The notes beneath the pieces were generated by a model. That model saw nothing but the letters and a program-made list of their open reading frames with translations, searched no databases and was not told where the DNA came from. The position numbers and the translations under genes are program-made. A DNA stretch of 7,569 nucleotides from an uncultured Gammaproteobacteria bacterium. Its GTDB lineage: Bacteria; Pseudomonadota; Gammaproteobacteria; Pseudomonadales; Azotimanducaceae_A. The stretch covers positions 1 through 7,569 of the forward strand of contig CAJWGQ010000140.1 in assembly GCA_913041025.1 (NCBI GenBank). Direction: 5' to 3'. The stretch's first letter is position 1. The number at the start of each line of letters is the position of its first letter. Positions 1-5,448 of the stretch are shown here, piece by piece.

Positions 1-235
1 GATCATGTGGCAACATGATGTCCACCGCATCAAAATCGCCCTTCTCAAGGGCTTCTTCGAGGTCGATAAATGCCTCAGCTCCAGTCAGCTGGGCCATAGC
101 GGTTGCCGAATCGGCATCTTTGTCGACCACCGCCGTCACATCAACTCGGGTCGCAATCTCTTTAATACCCTGCCAATGCACTTGGGCAATACCACCACAG
201 CCAACAAGCGCCATCTTCAATCTGGTTTCCGCCAT
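1..235 (-). CDS. Gfo/Idh/MocA-family oxidoreductase, N-terminal part (cut by window edge)
   Basis: The first 78 residues of a minus-strand gene are present; the rest lies beyond base 1. They form the start of an NAD(P)-binding Rossmann fold: a beta strand running into the glycine-rich loop GCGGIA (residues 12-17), a second strand ending in VVDKD with acidic D38 placed to hold the adenosine ribose, and the family's DIMLPHD stretch (72-78), where members usually have D-x-x-x-P-x-x-x-H. Family members are usually cytosolic dehydrogenases acting on sugars, inositols or related polyols, but the substrate cannot be read from this part. The chosen ATG gives the usual short lead before the first strand; only a weak purine stretch (AAGAGAAA) precedes it. 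The plus-strand open frames over this region are shadows. The family is clear, the specificity unknown. Confidence 0.88.
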   Translation of the reverse strand, partial: MAETRLKMALVGCGGIAQVHWQGIKEIATRVDVTAVVDKDADSATAMAQLTGAEAFIDLEEALEKGDFDAVDIMLPHD

Positions 236-403
236 GAAGATTTCTCTTTTGATATCAATTCGTCGGACCGTAGCACTGCGTTCCAATCTTGTCGAACAGG
301 TATCGCCTTACTGAACTATGAACATTGAATCTAACCTCTGGACCAGCGATGCTCACTCATATTCAGGAGCCACACCACTAGCCAGAGAGTTTCATGGGAG
401 GTC

Positions 404-446
404 AAAAAAGAAAAACTACCAAAGCGTTCTTGAGGCAATTCGCTTC
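404..446 (-). terminator. Candidate Rho-independent terminator after the DUF6966-like gene
   Basis: On the minus strand GAAGCG and CGCTTT can pair (six pairs, one of them G-U) around a 14-base loop at the very end of the coding sequence. Five bases later comes a run of five T, one C and six T (plus-strand 404-415). The T-tract is strong, but the hairpin is short and separated from it by the stop codon, so this is only a fair candidate. Confidence 0.3.
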
Positions 447-760
447 GCAGACTCAAACATCTTACTGCGCAGTCTATCTAATCTCAGATTGAGATTTCTG
501 ATGTGTAAAGACTCATCTTCTTTAAAGGATTGCTCAAGTATCAGATCTGAAAACGTATCCTCCCCCCCAAAACAACTTAGCACTGATGTTGCTCCTGCCA
601 GCTCCTTGGCCTCTATGGATAAAAGGGCTCGACGAAACATAATCAGCCAGTATTTTTGTCCATCAACTTCTTCAAGCAAACCTATCGTTTCCCGAACCGC
701 TCTCTCAAGCTCGTCGAATTCTTGTTGTAGATCACTCATGGGTTTTGCATCACTCGGCAT
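416..760 (-). CDS. DUF6966-like hypothetical protein
   Basis: A 114-residue, probably cytosolic and largely helical protein with no signal peptide or membrane segment. Residues 13-78 resemble the DUF6966 pattern from memory: an amphipathic helix ending in a Trp region (W38), a short charged helix, then the Gly-Gly turn of LSCFGGEDTFSDLIL (61-75), which matches the family's LLsaFGGMGSfnD signature. The remainder (80-114) is a basic, Arg-rich helix. No biochemical function is established for such proteins. The ATG at 760 is used; an internal ATG at 739 (Met8) is an alternative, and neither has a strong ribosome site. An overlapping plus-strand frame is longer but has Ser/Arg-rich composition typical of an antisense shadow. 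It stands alone, about 180 bases before the Gfo/Idh gene on the same strand. The gene call is fairly firm, the family tentative. Confidence 0.68.
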   Translation of the reverse strand: MPSDAKPMSDLQQEFDELERAVRETIGLLEEVDGQKYWLIMFRRALLSIEAKELAGATSVLSCFGGEDTFSDLILEQSFKEDESLHIRNLNLRLDRLRSKMFESAKRIASRTLW

Positions 761-771
761 TATTTCTGAAA

Positions 772-818
772 TCTAGAACCTTAGTTTAAATACATTATCA
801 ATCATGCGGGTTTCTAGA
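772..818. repeat. Imperfect inverted repeat around a -10-like box upstream of the DUF6966-like gene
   Basis: TCTAGAACC (772-780) and GGTTTCTAGA (809-818) are inverted copies differing by one extra T. Between them, on the minus strand, lies GATAAT (799-794), five of six matches to a sigma70 -10 box. It sits 34 bases before the start codon at 760, a plausible position for that gene's promoter. No good -35 is visible (TTTATC at 17 bases spacing is poor). It may be an operator-promoter or chance. Confidence 0.22.
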
Positions 819-930
819 TAAAAAAAGACAGTGAAACACGCGAACAACACACTTTATCTTAATCAGTCATTCCAAAGCCAAGCCGTCGGATCTGAGTATC
901 TTTGGTTCTCTTGAGCCTGTTTCCCTTAGC

Positions 931-954
931 GAATCTCGATCCGCGATGAGATTC
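931..954 (+). repeat. Compact hairpin/palindrome upstream of the 57-residue membrane protein
   Basis: GAATCTC and GAGATTC form a seven-base inverted repeat, extended by ATC/GAT after a single bulged G938, giving ten pairs around a CGC loop. It ends 47 bases before the start codon at 1002. No clean T-tract follows on either strand, so it is not an obvious terminator; it could be a leader RNA structure or a protein-binding site. Confidence 0.4.
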
Positions 955-1001
955 TCTTGGTTTCCTGTTAAGGTGCAGCTATCCAAGAAGCGGGGGAGCA
1001 A

Positions 1002-1175
1002 ATGGAAAACAAGATACACGACTACCTAAAGTCGGACCAATTTATCGGACTTGATCAGTTTCTCGTAGTGCAAAGACGCCTAGATGGTTATCTGGCAGCC
1101 AAAATGGGGATCACAAGCCTAGCACCTCTAGGCTTTGCGGTTGGTCTGCTGGCAGGCTTCCTGATTTTTAGCTAA
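1002..1175 (+). CDS. Small single-pass membrane protein, 57 residues
   Basis: A short plus-strand reading frame, ATG to TAA, preceded by a strong Shine-Dalgarno (GGGGGAG, ending four bases before the ATG), which is the main reason to believe it. The product begins with a charged, helical N-terminal part (about residues 1-35, with K, D, R and Q; QRRLDGYLAAK at 24-34) and ends in an uninterrupted hydrophobic, Gly/Ala-rich segment (about 37-57, LGFAVGLLAGFLIFS at the very end) that fits one C-terminal transmembrane helix. With no residues after the helix, it could be tail-anchored with its N-terminus in the cytoplasm. I do not recognise a family. It is the only plus-strand gene in the left half and converges on the LLM gene; a ten-pair hairpin lies upstream. 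Roles such as regulator of a membrane complex are possible but unsupported. Confidence 0.6.
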   Translation: MENKIHDYLKSDQFIGLDQFLVVQRRLDGYLAAKMGITSLAPLGFAVGLLAGFLIFS

Positions 1176-1233
1176 AACCCAATCCAACTCTTAGCGTCTC
1201 ACAGACCGTTCACTTTCCCCTAAAACCTAGAAA

Positions 1234-1274
1234 CGTTTGGCCAGGGTTGCTCAAATATTTCGTGTCGCCAAACG
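1234..1274 (-). terminator. Inverted repeat abutting the LLM stop codon, candidate terminator
   Basis: A perfect eight-base inverted repeat, CGTTTGGC / GCCAAACG, begins on the base right after the LLM stop codon. The loop is long (25 bases). On the minus strand it is followed by TTTCTAGGTTTT, modestly T-rich. It lies between convergent genes and could serve both directions. The long loop weakens the call. Confidence 0.38.
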
Positions 1275-2207
1275 CTACCGGAATTCGCTTACGACTTCCT
1301 GTTCGAAAATCTTCAGACGCTCAACATCCCCGGAGTTAATACCACCAAACATAATCTCAGCGATCCCTGCATCCTGGAATTCTCCGATACGATCGATGAT
1401 ATATTGTTTGGAACCCGCCACCGAACCCGGACCCAAGTTTTCAATCACACGATCAATGAGATCCTTGCTCTCAGTGAGGTAACAAGGCATTAGAAGGGTA
1501 CGACGAATTTCAGAGGGATCGCGGCCACAATCTTCGCAGTGCTTCTCAAGAATCTCAGCCTTGCTCTTGTAGAGCTCCAAAGACATCCCACCACCAGCCC
1601 AACCATCTAGATTCATCACATCCCCATGGCGCGCCAACGTACGTAACGTGCGCTTCGGACCTGTCCCTCCAACCATAATGGGGATGGGTTTACTGTCATC
1701 AAAGTTACCGGGAGAGAGTTGAGCATGGTCCAACTTATAATACACCCCATCGAAGTCGACAGGCTGGTTCCTTCTAATCAGCAAACGAATCAACTCACAA
1801 GCTTCTTCAAAACGATCCTGGCGCTCCTTCATGGTCGGAAAATCCCAACCATAAGCTTCGTGCTCTCGTTGATACCAGCCTGCACCAATAGCTAGGGTAA
1901 AACGGCCCTCACTCATGGTATCAATGGTTCCAGCAATTTTTGCGGTATGCGCTGGATTTCGATAGGTGTTCCCCAGCACCAGATTACCGAGCCTCAACTT
2001 TTGGGTCATCCCGGCTGCCATTGCTATCGCGGCAAGACCCTCAAACGCGGTCATCGCCTCTTGCTCGTCGTTACCGCCACCGCCAGGTGGAATGAAGTGG
2101 TCCGCAAACCAAACACTATCCCAGTTACCGGCCTCCATCGCTTCTACAGAAGCTCGTACCGCCGACCACTCGGTTCGGTACACGTTTACCTGAACACCAA
2201 AATCCAT
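1275..2207 (-). CDS. LLM-class flavin/F420-dependent oxidoreductase (luciferase-like TIM barrel)
   Basis: A complete 310-residue bacterial-luciferase-like monooxygenase (PF00296 type), probably of the F420-dependent branch. Visible marks, in order: the first barrel strand MDFGVQVNVY; SVWFADHF (31-38), where the family has a conserved D-H near the cofactor; LRLGNLVLGNTYRNPAHTAK (71-90), the typical xLGTxVxxxxxRNPxxxAk block; the strongly conserved DTMSEGRFTLAIGAGWYQREHEAYGW (96-121); and PIMVGGTGPKRTLRTLARHGD (176-196), the phosphate-binding region with its GG-x-G-x-x-R/K pattern. Length is normal. These soluble enzymes use FMNH2 or reduced F420 to oxidise or reduce small organics; cofactor and substrate cannot be settled here. 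The ATG has an excellent Shine-Dalgarno (GGGGGGAG, four bases upstream). It follows the ABM gene by 49 bases and is probably last in the same operon. Confidence 0.93.
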   Translation of the reverse strand: MDFGVQVNVYRTEWSAVRASVEAMEAGNWDSVWFADHFIPPGGGGNDEQEAMTAFEGLAAIAMAAGMTQKLRLGNLVLGNTYRNPAHTAKIAGTIDTMSEGRFTLAIGAGWYQREHEAYGWDFPTMKERQDRFEEACELIRLLIRRNQPVDFDGVYYKLDHAQLSPGNFDDSKPIPIMVGGTGPKRTLRTLARHGDVMNLDGWAGGGMSLELYKSKAEILEKHCEDCGRDPSEIRRTLLMPCYLTESKDLIDRVIENLGPGSVAGSKQYIIDRIGEFQDAGIAEIMFGGINSGDVERLKIFEQEVVSEFR

Positions 2208-2256
2208 CGCTCCCCCCTATTTCTATTGTTCGCTTGAACGCTAAATGTCGCTGAAT

Positions 2257-2721
2257 TTATCTAAAACTTTCTTCCCGGACATAGCCAACTCGTGTTGTTT
2301 TATAGTGCGTTAGAGGAAACCCTAGTTCCTCTATATTTTTAAGGACAGCCTCACTCACATTTCCATATATTTCTATAGAGAAACCGTCTCCTAACTCGCC
2401 GTGCTGACCCACATACTCTAGAACTGGTGGATTGGATGTGTGAGCTAAAAACGCCTCGCTATTTTTATAGACCTCCGTCCAGGTAAACGCGAGAGGGTCA
2501 TTTGGATCTGAATCAAAATTATGGAATAGCATGCCAGGTTCGGTTTTCTCAACAGCCTCATCAACAGTCTGAGCCGCGTCAAGGTATCGTTCTACCATGC
2601 CTTCTTTAACATGGACTCTTGCGATAAGTATAAAGGGGTTCGAACCCACGGCGCCCTCGTGATGCGCGGAATAAGTTAGCCCGCTAACCACCAGCAAACT
2701 TGCAATAATAAGTAACTTCAA
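2257..2721 (-). CDS. Exported ABM-domain (antibiotic biosynthesis monooxygenase-like) protein
   Basis: From the preferred TTG start this is a 154-residue protein. Residues 2-19 (KLLIIASLLVVSGLTYSA) make a short signal peptide with one Lys, a hydrophobic core and Ala before HHEG. The rest fits a dimeric alpha/beta-barrel ABM domain: strand FILIARVHVKEG, a helix with YLDAAQTVDEAVEKTEPG, strand MLFHNF, then FTWTEVYKNSEAFLAHTSNPPV, a classic W-x-E-x-Y plus helix signature. Members range from quinone-forming monooxygenases to small dimeric proteins of unknown role; a periplasmic location is inferred. The open frame extends to ATGs at 2751 and 2739, but neither has a ribosome site, while AGGAGG lies six bases before TTG at 2721 and the TTG start trims an odd N-terminus. 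It sits between a hydrolase and an LLM oxidoreductase on the same strand. The family is sure, the activity unknown. Confidence 0.88.
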   Translation of the reverse strand: MKLLIIASLLVVSGLTYSAHHEGAVGSNPFILIARVHVKEGMVERYLDAAQTVDEAVEKTEPGMLFHNFDSDPNDPLAFTWTEVYKNSEAFLAHTSNPPVLEYVGQHGELGDGFSIEIYGNVSEAVLKNIEELGFPLTHYKTTRVGYVREESFR

Positions 2722-2727
2722 CTTGTG

Positions 2728-2733
2728 CCTCCT
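2728..2733 (-). promoter_or_regulatory. Ribosome binding site that decides a TTG start for the ABM gene
   Basis: A perfect AGGAGG is read on the minus strand, six bases (CACAAG) before TTG at 2721-2719. The two in-frame ATGs lie upstream of or overlap this site and lack any purine-rich leader, so the site supports TTG initiation. Confidence 0.7.
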
Positions 2734-2821
2734 GTTCATGTATGTTCGCATTTAACTAAAAAATCAATGTGATCAGATTAGAGTGACGGCCTCTGATACA
2801 CAACTCTATGATTCCAGATCC

Positions 2822-4189
2822 TTATTCTGGCCAGGCCTCGCTCGCTTCTTCGGTTAATCGAGCAACCTCACGAGGCATCAAGACACCCTCTTCCACAGCC
2901 AACTTTGCCGCAGACTCGAATGCTTTCAGGAAGGAGCTCCGGTCAACGTGTCTTGCCAGCACCTCCTCTTTGGAAAACGGGTGTGAAGAACCCCCGAGAT
3001 AGGCAAAGATATCGGACTTTAAAGGAATCGCGCTGTTTATCGCCAGGGGAACCTCCACCTGAGGAAGACGGATGCCCCCTTTTGCTATCCCGTCATCGTC
3101 ACGAACAATCGACCCAGAGGCCTCAAACTCGATCCTTGGCTGAATTGGAGGTGCGACGCCTTCGCTCAACCAACGATGCATGTGATAGAAAGCCGAATCG
3201 TAAAGCGGTCCTATTGGGATAGCGTTGATTCCATCGTCAGCGTCTACCGTGGCCAATCGATCTCGATCAGCCATAAGCTTTCGAGCTGCACGACTCTGCT
3301 GAGACACATGACAGGTGCCAGCCGATTCCCACCACCTTAATTTGCTGCTGTCAGGCTGACGCACGCCGTAACAAGCAATCGCCTCTAGCTCGGAATTCAC
3401 AATAAAAACTGGCCGATCTAGATCATCTCGCAGCACGTTGGCTCCGCGTAATATATCTGCCGGAGAGTCATTGTATTGAGCATTATTGATATTGACGAGC
3501 TCATCTCCGACCTGAAGAGGCGTTCCACGGCCAAAATAGATACTGAGAATAAACCCATCAAAACTCTTATCGAAGGGCGCGATTGCATTAAAGTAAGTCC
3601 CCAAGCGGCCAGCAGACTGGGACGCGCCTTGGGCAATCACCCTCTTGATTTGTAATCCTGCCATCGGATCAGGGGCTGACAAATCTCGATCAGGACCGAC
3701 CGACGACCCTATCTGTGAAAAAATATCGTAGGAAAAGTCGTCGCTAGGGATATTAAGCGAGCCATAGCGCTCCGAATCCCAGTCAGCAAGACCCTGTTTT
3801 ATGGGCGGAAGCCCCTCAATCCCTGCTCTCTGAACGCTAGCACAAACCAAAGCATAACCGCCTTCGAGCACCTCAAGACTGTCTGCACCAAACAACTCAT
3901 ATCCCGCTGTGACGTTGTTCCAGGTAACAATTACGGTGCCATTGAATCGTTCAGGTTCAGTCGGTCGGTAAACCAATAAACGGGTTTTATATGCACCGGA
4001 CTTGTCGGGCTCCGCCTGCCATTTGCCATCTCTCCCCCAATCGGTTCCGCCAACCTGCCGATAGCTGGTCGCCTCACCCTCGATGAAGTATTCAGCCTCT
4101 TCATAACCGTAAGAAGCCACATCGAGCATTGATTTGGCAAATGGCCAACCGTAATTTCCATCGTTAATCGGACCTGAAATAACCCCCAT
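2822..4189 (-). CDS. Alpha/beta hydrolase domain protein, Abhydrolase_10 (PF20091) type
   Basis: A complete 455-residue protein resembling the PF20091 'alpha/beta hydrolase domain' family, whose usual length is similar. An N-terminal beta-rich region (about 25-75) includes the family-like YFIEGEATSYR, and RLLVYRPTEPERFNGTVIVTWNNV (70-93) leads into the hydrolase core. The likely nucleophile is S190 in GASQSAG (188-194), the family's G-x-SQS elbow. Acidic residues in NSELEA (265-270) and H294 in SAGTCH (289-294) sit where the acid and the histidine of the triad are expected; these assignments are by analogy. There is no signal peptide, so it is probably cytosolic, perhaps an esterase, lactonase or amidase; the substrate is unknown. 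The ATG has a perfect AGGAGG five bases upstream. It is the first gene of the presumed minus-strand operon with the ABM and LLM genes, suggesting joint breakdown of an organic compound (inference). Confidence 0.88.
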   Translation of the reverse strand: MGVISGPINDGNYGWPFAKSMLDVASYGYEEAEYFIEGEATSYRQVGGTDWGRDGKWQAEPDKSGAYKTRLLVYRPTEPERFNGTVIVTWNNVTAGYELFGADSLEVLEGGYALVCASVQRAGIEGLPPIKQGLADWDSERYGSLNIPSDDFSYDIFSQIGSSVGPDRDLSAPDPMAGLQIKRVIAQGASQSAGRLGTYFNAIAPFDKSFDGFILSIYFGRGTPLQVGDELVNINNAQYNDSPADILRGANVLRDDLDRPVFIVNSELEAIACYGVRQPDSSKLRWWESAGTCHVSQQSRAARKLMADRDRLATVDADDGINAIPIGPLYDSAFYHMHRWLSEGVAPPIQPRIEFEASGSIVRDDDGIAKGGIRLPQVEVPLAINSAIPLKSDIFAYLGGSSHPFSKEEVLARHVDRSSFLKAFESAAKLAVEEGVLMPREVARLTEEASEAWPE

Positions 4190-4235
4190 TAATTCCTCCT
4201 ATAAACCAAAATAATCTGAGACTGGTTTTTTCATA

Positions 4236-4265
4236 ATTTTATCCGGAAGCCAACAAGCTTGCCAT
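4236..4265 (-). promoter_or_regulatory. Weak sigma70-like promoter candidate for the hydrolase operon
   Basis: On the minus strand ATGGCA (4265-4260, four of six to the -35 consensus) and TAAAAT (4241-4236, five of six to the -10) are 18 bases apart. The -10 lies 47 bases before the ATG. It is A+T-rich DNA where chance matches are common. Confidence 0.25.
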
Positions 4266-4637
4266 CTTGAAAGGCGCAGCAAACATGGCTCATAGAATAA
4301 ACAAGACTGTCTACACAAATAATTTAACGCACCTGCTTGATCACCCCTCGAATATGGCAGCCAGCACCACATTGCCAACAGCTTAATGGCAGCCCAGACT
4401 CGATCGCGCACTTCAAATCAACAAGCCTAATCAGTTCCTTATGTTACCGCACAACGATCACAACAATTCCAAACAGGAAGAATGAAATGGACTTAAGAAC
4501 CTTCTTGACCCACTCCTTTCTTTTTCAAATGGAATGTGTTCGATAATCCATCAGACTAAAGGAGCGTTCAAGAGACTCCCCGAGAAGTCTTAGAGCAGCT
4601 AAATAATAATGATCGCTTGACTCTCATTGTGAATTTC

Positions 4638-4650
4638 TTGGTAATACCAA
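4638..4650. repeat. Perfect 13-base palindrome, possible operator upstream of the avidin gene
   Basis: TTGGTA-A-TACCAA is a perfect six-base inverted repeat around a central A. It lies 42 bases upstream of the avidin gene's -10 candidate, so its centre would be about 60 bases before the inferred start of transcription, a position typical of activators. It does not match the BirA, BioR or BioQ operator patterns as I recall them. Confidence 0.35.
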
Positions 4651-4670
4651 ATCCAGGGTTGTTAATTATT

Positions 4671-4698
4671 CTGAACTTAACCTAGCTGGATCTATAAA
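4671..4698 (+). promoter_or_regulatory. Promoter candidate for the avidin gene
   Basis: TATAAA (4693-4698) matches five of six -10 positions; CTGAAC (4671-4676), 16 bases upstream, is a poor -35 (three of six). Transcription would begin near 4705, leaving a leader of roughly 58 bases. The weak -35 would suit a promoter needing an activator. Confidence 0.33.
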
Positions 4699-4762
4699 AA
4701 GATTCTTAGGAACACACAAATAAGTAACAACATTCTTTCCAATACGAAACACAGGAAAGCAC

Positions 4763-5146
4763 ATGAGCGACTTACGCGATCTTCAAATAGACGGTCAATG
4801 GGTAAATCAAAATGGATCTATCTTAGAAGTCATCGAGCATAAAGGAACCTTGGAAGGTTCGTACATTTCCAGAAAGGGACGCTCGGCTTCAGGCAAGAAT
4901 TACCCGCTGATTGGCCAACGCAACGGAAGCGTCCTAGCATTCCTAGTTAACTGGGAAGATGAAAAGAGTAATTTGGAATCCATTACTTCCTTTTCAGGCC
5001 GACTAATCATGGACCCATCTGGTGTTCCAACAATCCACACAATGTGGGTCCTTGTACGTCAATGGGAAGACCAAGACCAAAAAAAGCCAACGGGAGCCTG
5101 GAATTCGTTTCTAACTAACGCCGACACCTTTATTCCTATGGATTAG
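4763..5146 (+). CDS. Avidin/streptavidin-family biotin-binding protein without signal peptide
   Basis: A complete 127-residue protein that aligns by eye along the whole avidin barrel. Streptavidin contacts and their counterparts here: N23/N15 and S27/S19 in GQWVNQNGS; Y43/Y34 and S45/S36 in GSYIS; W79/W64 in LVNWE; S88/S73 and T90/T75 in ESITSFSG; W108/W95 in TIHTMWVL; W120/W113 in GAWNSFL; D128/D121 in ADTF. All are kept except N49 (R40 or a neighbour). W113, supplied by a neighbouring subunit in tetramers, is present, and there is no Cys, so a rhizavidin-type disulfide is impossible. Most known avidins are secreted; this one starts MSDLRDLQID, and an in-frame TAA at 4721-4723 with no start codon between rules out a missed signal peptide. 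AGGAAA precedes the ATG. It reads toward panB, 302 bases away, probably from its own promoter. Family assignment is strong; the cellular role is unknown. Confidence 0.93.
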   Translation: MSDLRDLQIDGQWVNQNGSILEVIEHKGTLEGSYISRKGRSASGKNYPLIGQRNGSVLAFLVNWEDEKSNLESITSFSGRLIMDPSGVPTIHTMWVLVRQWEDQDQKKPTGAWNSFLTNADTFIPMD

Positions 5147-5448
5147 AAACCAACCGATGACATAAACCATTTATTACGGGGCTTAGCTGACGCATCAAAA
5201 TTTCGATTATCTAACAGCCGAAGAATAACCAAAAGGTCAAAAATTAGTTTTGACAAAACCCGCATAAATGTTAAGAATTCCGCCGCTTAGCTTAACCTCC
5301 GGCAAATTCGCTTGAAGTTGAGTTATTAAAATAGGTTATAGGTTTAGGACTCGATCAATTATAGACGGGTACCGGAATAAGCCGCTATCGGAGATTGAGC
5401 AAATACTGCTCACTCACGTGCTTTCCGAGTATCTAGGGAGGGAGCGTA
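5147..5448. other. Intergenic region between the avidin gene and panB
   Basis: No coding sequence longer than a few residues, tRNA or recognisable riboswitch was found, and no convincing terminator follows the avidin gene. It contains a promoter candidate at 5250-5278 and, at its right end, the panB ribosome site. Read-through from avidin into the pan operon therefore cannot be excluded. Confidence 0.5.
5250..5278 (+). promoter_or_regulatory. Promoter candidate for the panB-panC-coaX operon
   Basis: A perfect -35 hexamer TTGACA (5250-5255) is followed after 17 bases by AAGAAT (5273-5278), four of six to the -10 consensus. The inferred transcript would have a leader of about 165 bases before panB, long enough for leader regulation, though no known element is seen. 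Confidence 0.4.

Larger units (their letters stand above)
4190..4762. other. Gene-free divergent intergenic region, about 570 bases
   Basis: This stretch lies between the start of the hydrolase gene (minus) and the start of the avidin gene (plus). Two open frames of about 70 codons occur here but lack recognisable domains, ribosome sites and coding-like composition. It holds the hydrolase ribosome site (AGGAGG, 4195-4200), a weak promoter candidate for each side, and a 13-base palindrome at 4638-4650. No tRNA, known riboswitch or terminator was recognised, and the middle (about 4270-4630) shows nothing I can name. Confidence 0.6.

Noticed and set aside
5..328. Two overlapping plus-strand open frames of about 100 codons
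   Set aside because: They lie antisense to the Gfo/Idh Rossmann N-terminus, which has an unmistakable motif; neither shows any domain or ribosome site.
318..776. A 152-codon plus-strand open frame
   Set aside because: Its product is Ser/Arg-rich with no domain, while the antisense frame has a helical composition and a DUF6966-like FGG motif.
1947..2237. Plus-strand open frames inside the LLM gene
   Set aside because: They are antisense to conserved LLM motifs and show no protein-like features.
2779..2808. Six-base inverted repeat TAGAGT/ACTCTA between the hydrolase and ABM genes
   Set aside because: The stem is short, the loop long and there is no T-tract, so it is not convincing as a terminator.
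4199..4546. Two open frames of about 70 codons (one on each strand) in the 570-base gap
   Set aside because: No recognisable domain, unusual Trp/Cys or Ser/Thr-rich composition, and no ribosome site; treated as non-coding.
4574..4592. Short dyad AGACT/AGTCT in the gene-free stretch
   Set aside because: Only five pairs with mismatched interior; expected by chance in this length of DNA.
5268..5315. A 15-codon open frame in the leader of panB that might act as an attenuator peptide
   Set aside because: No ribosome site, no run of regulatory codons and no paired terminator/antiterminator structures are visible.
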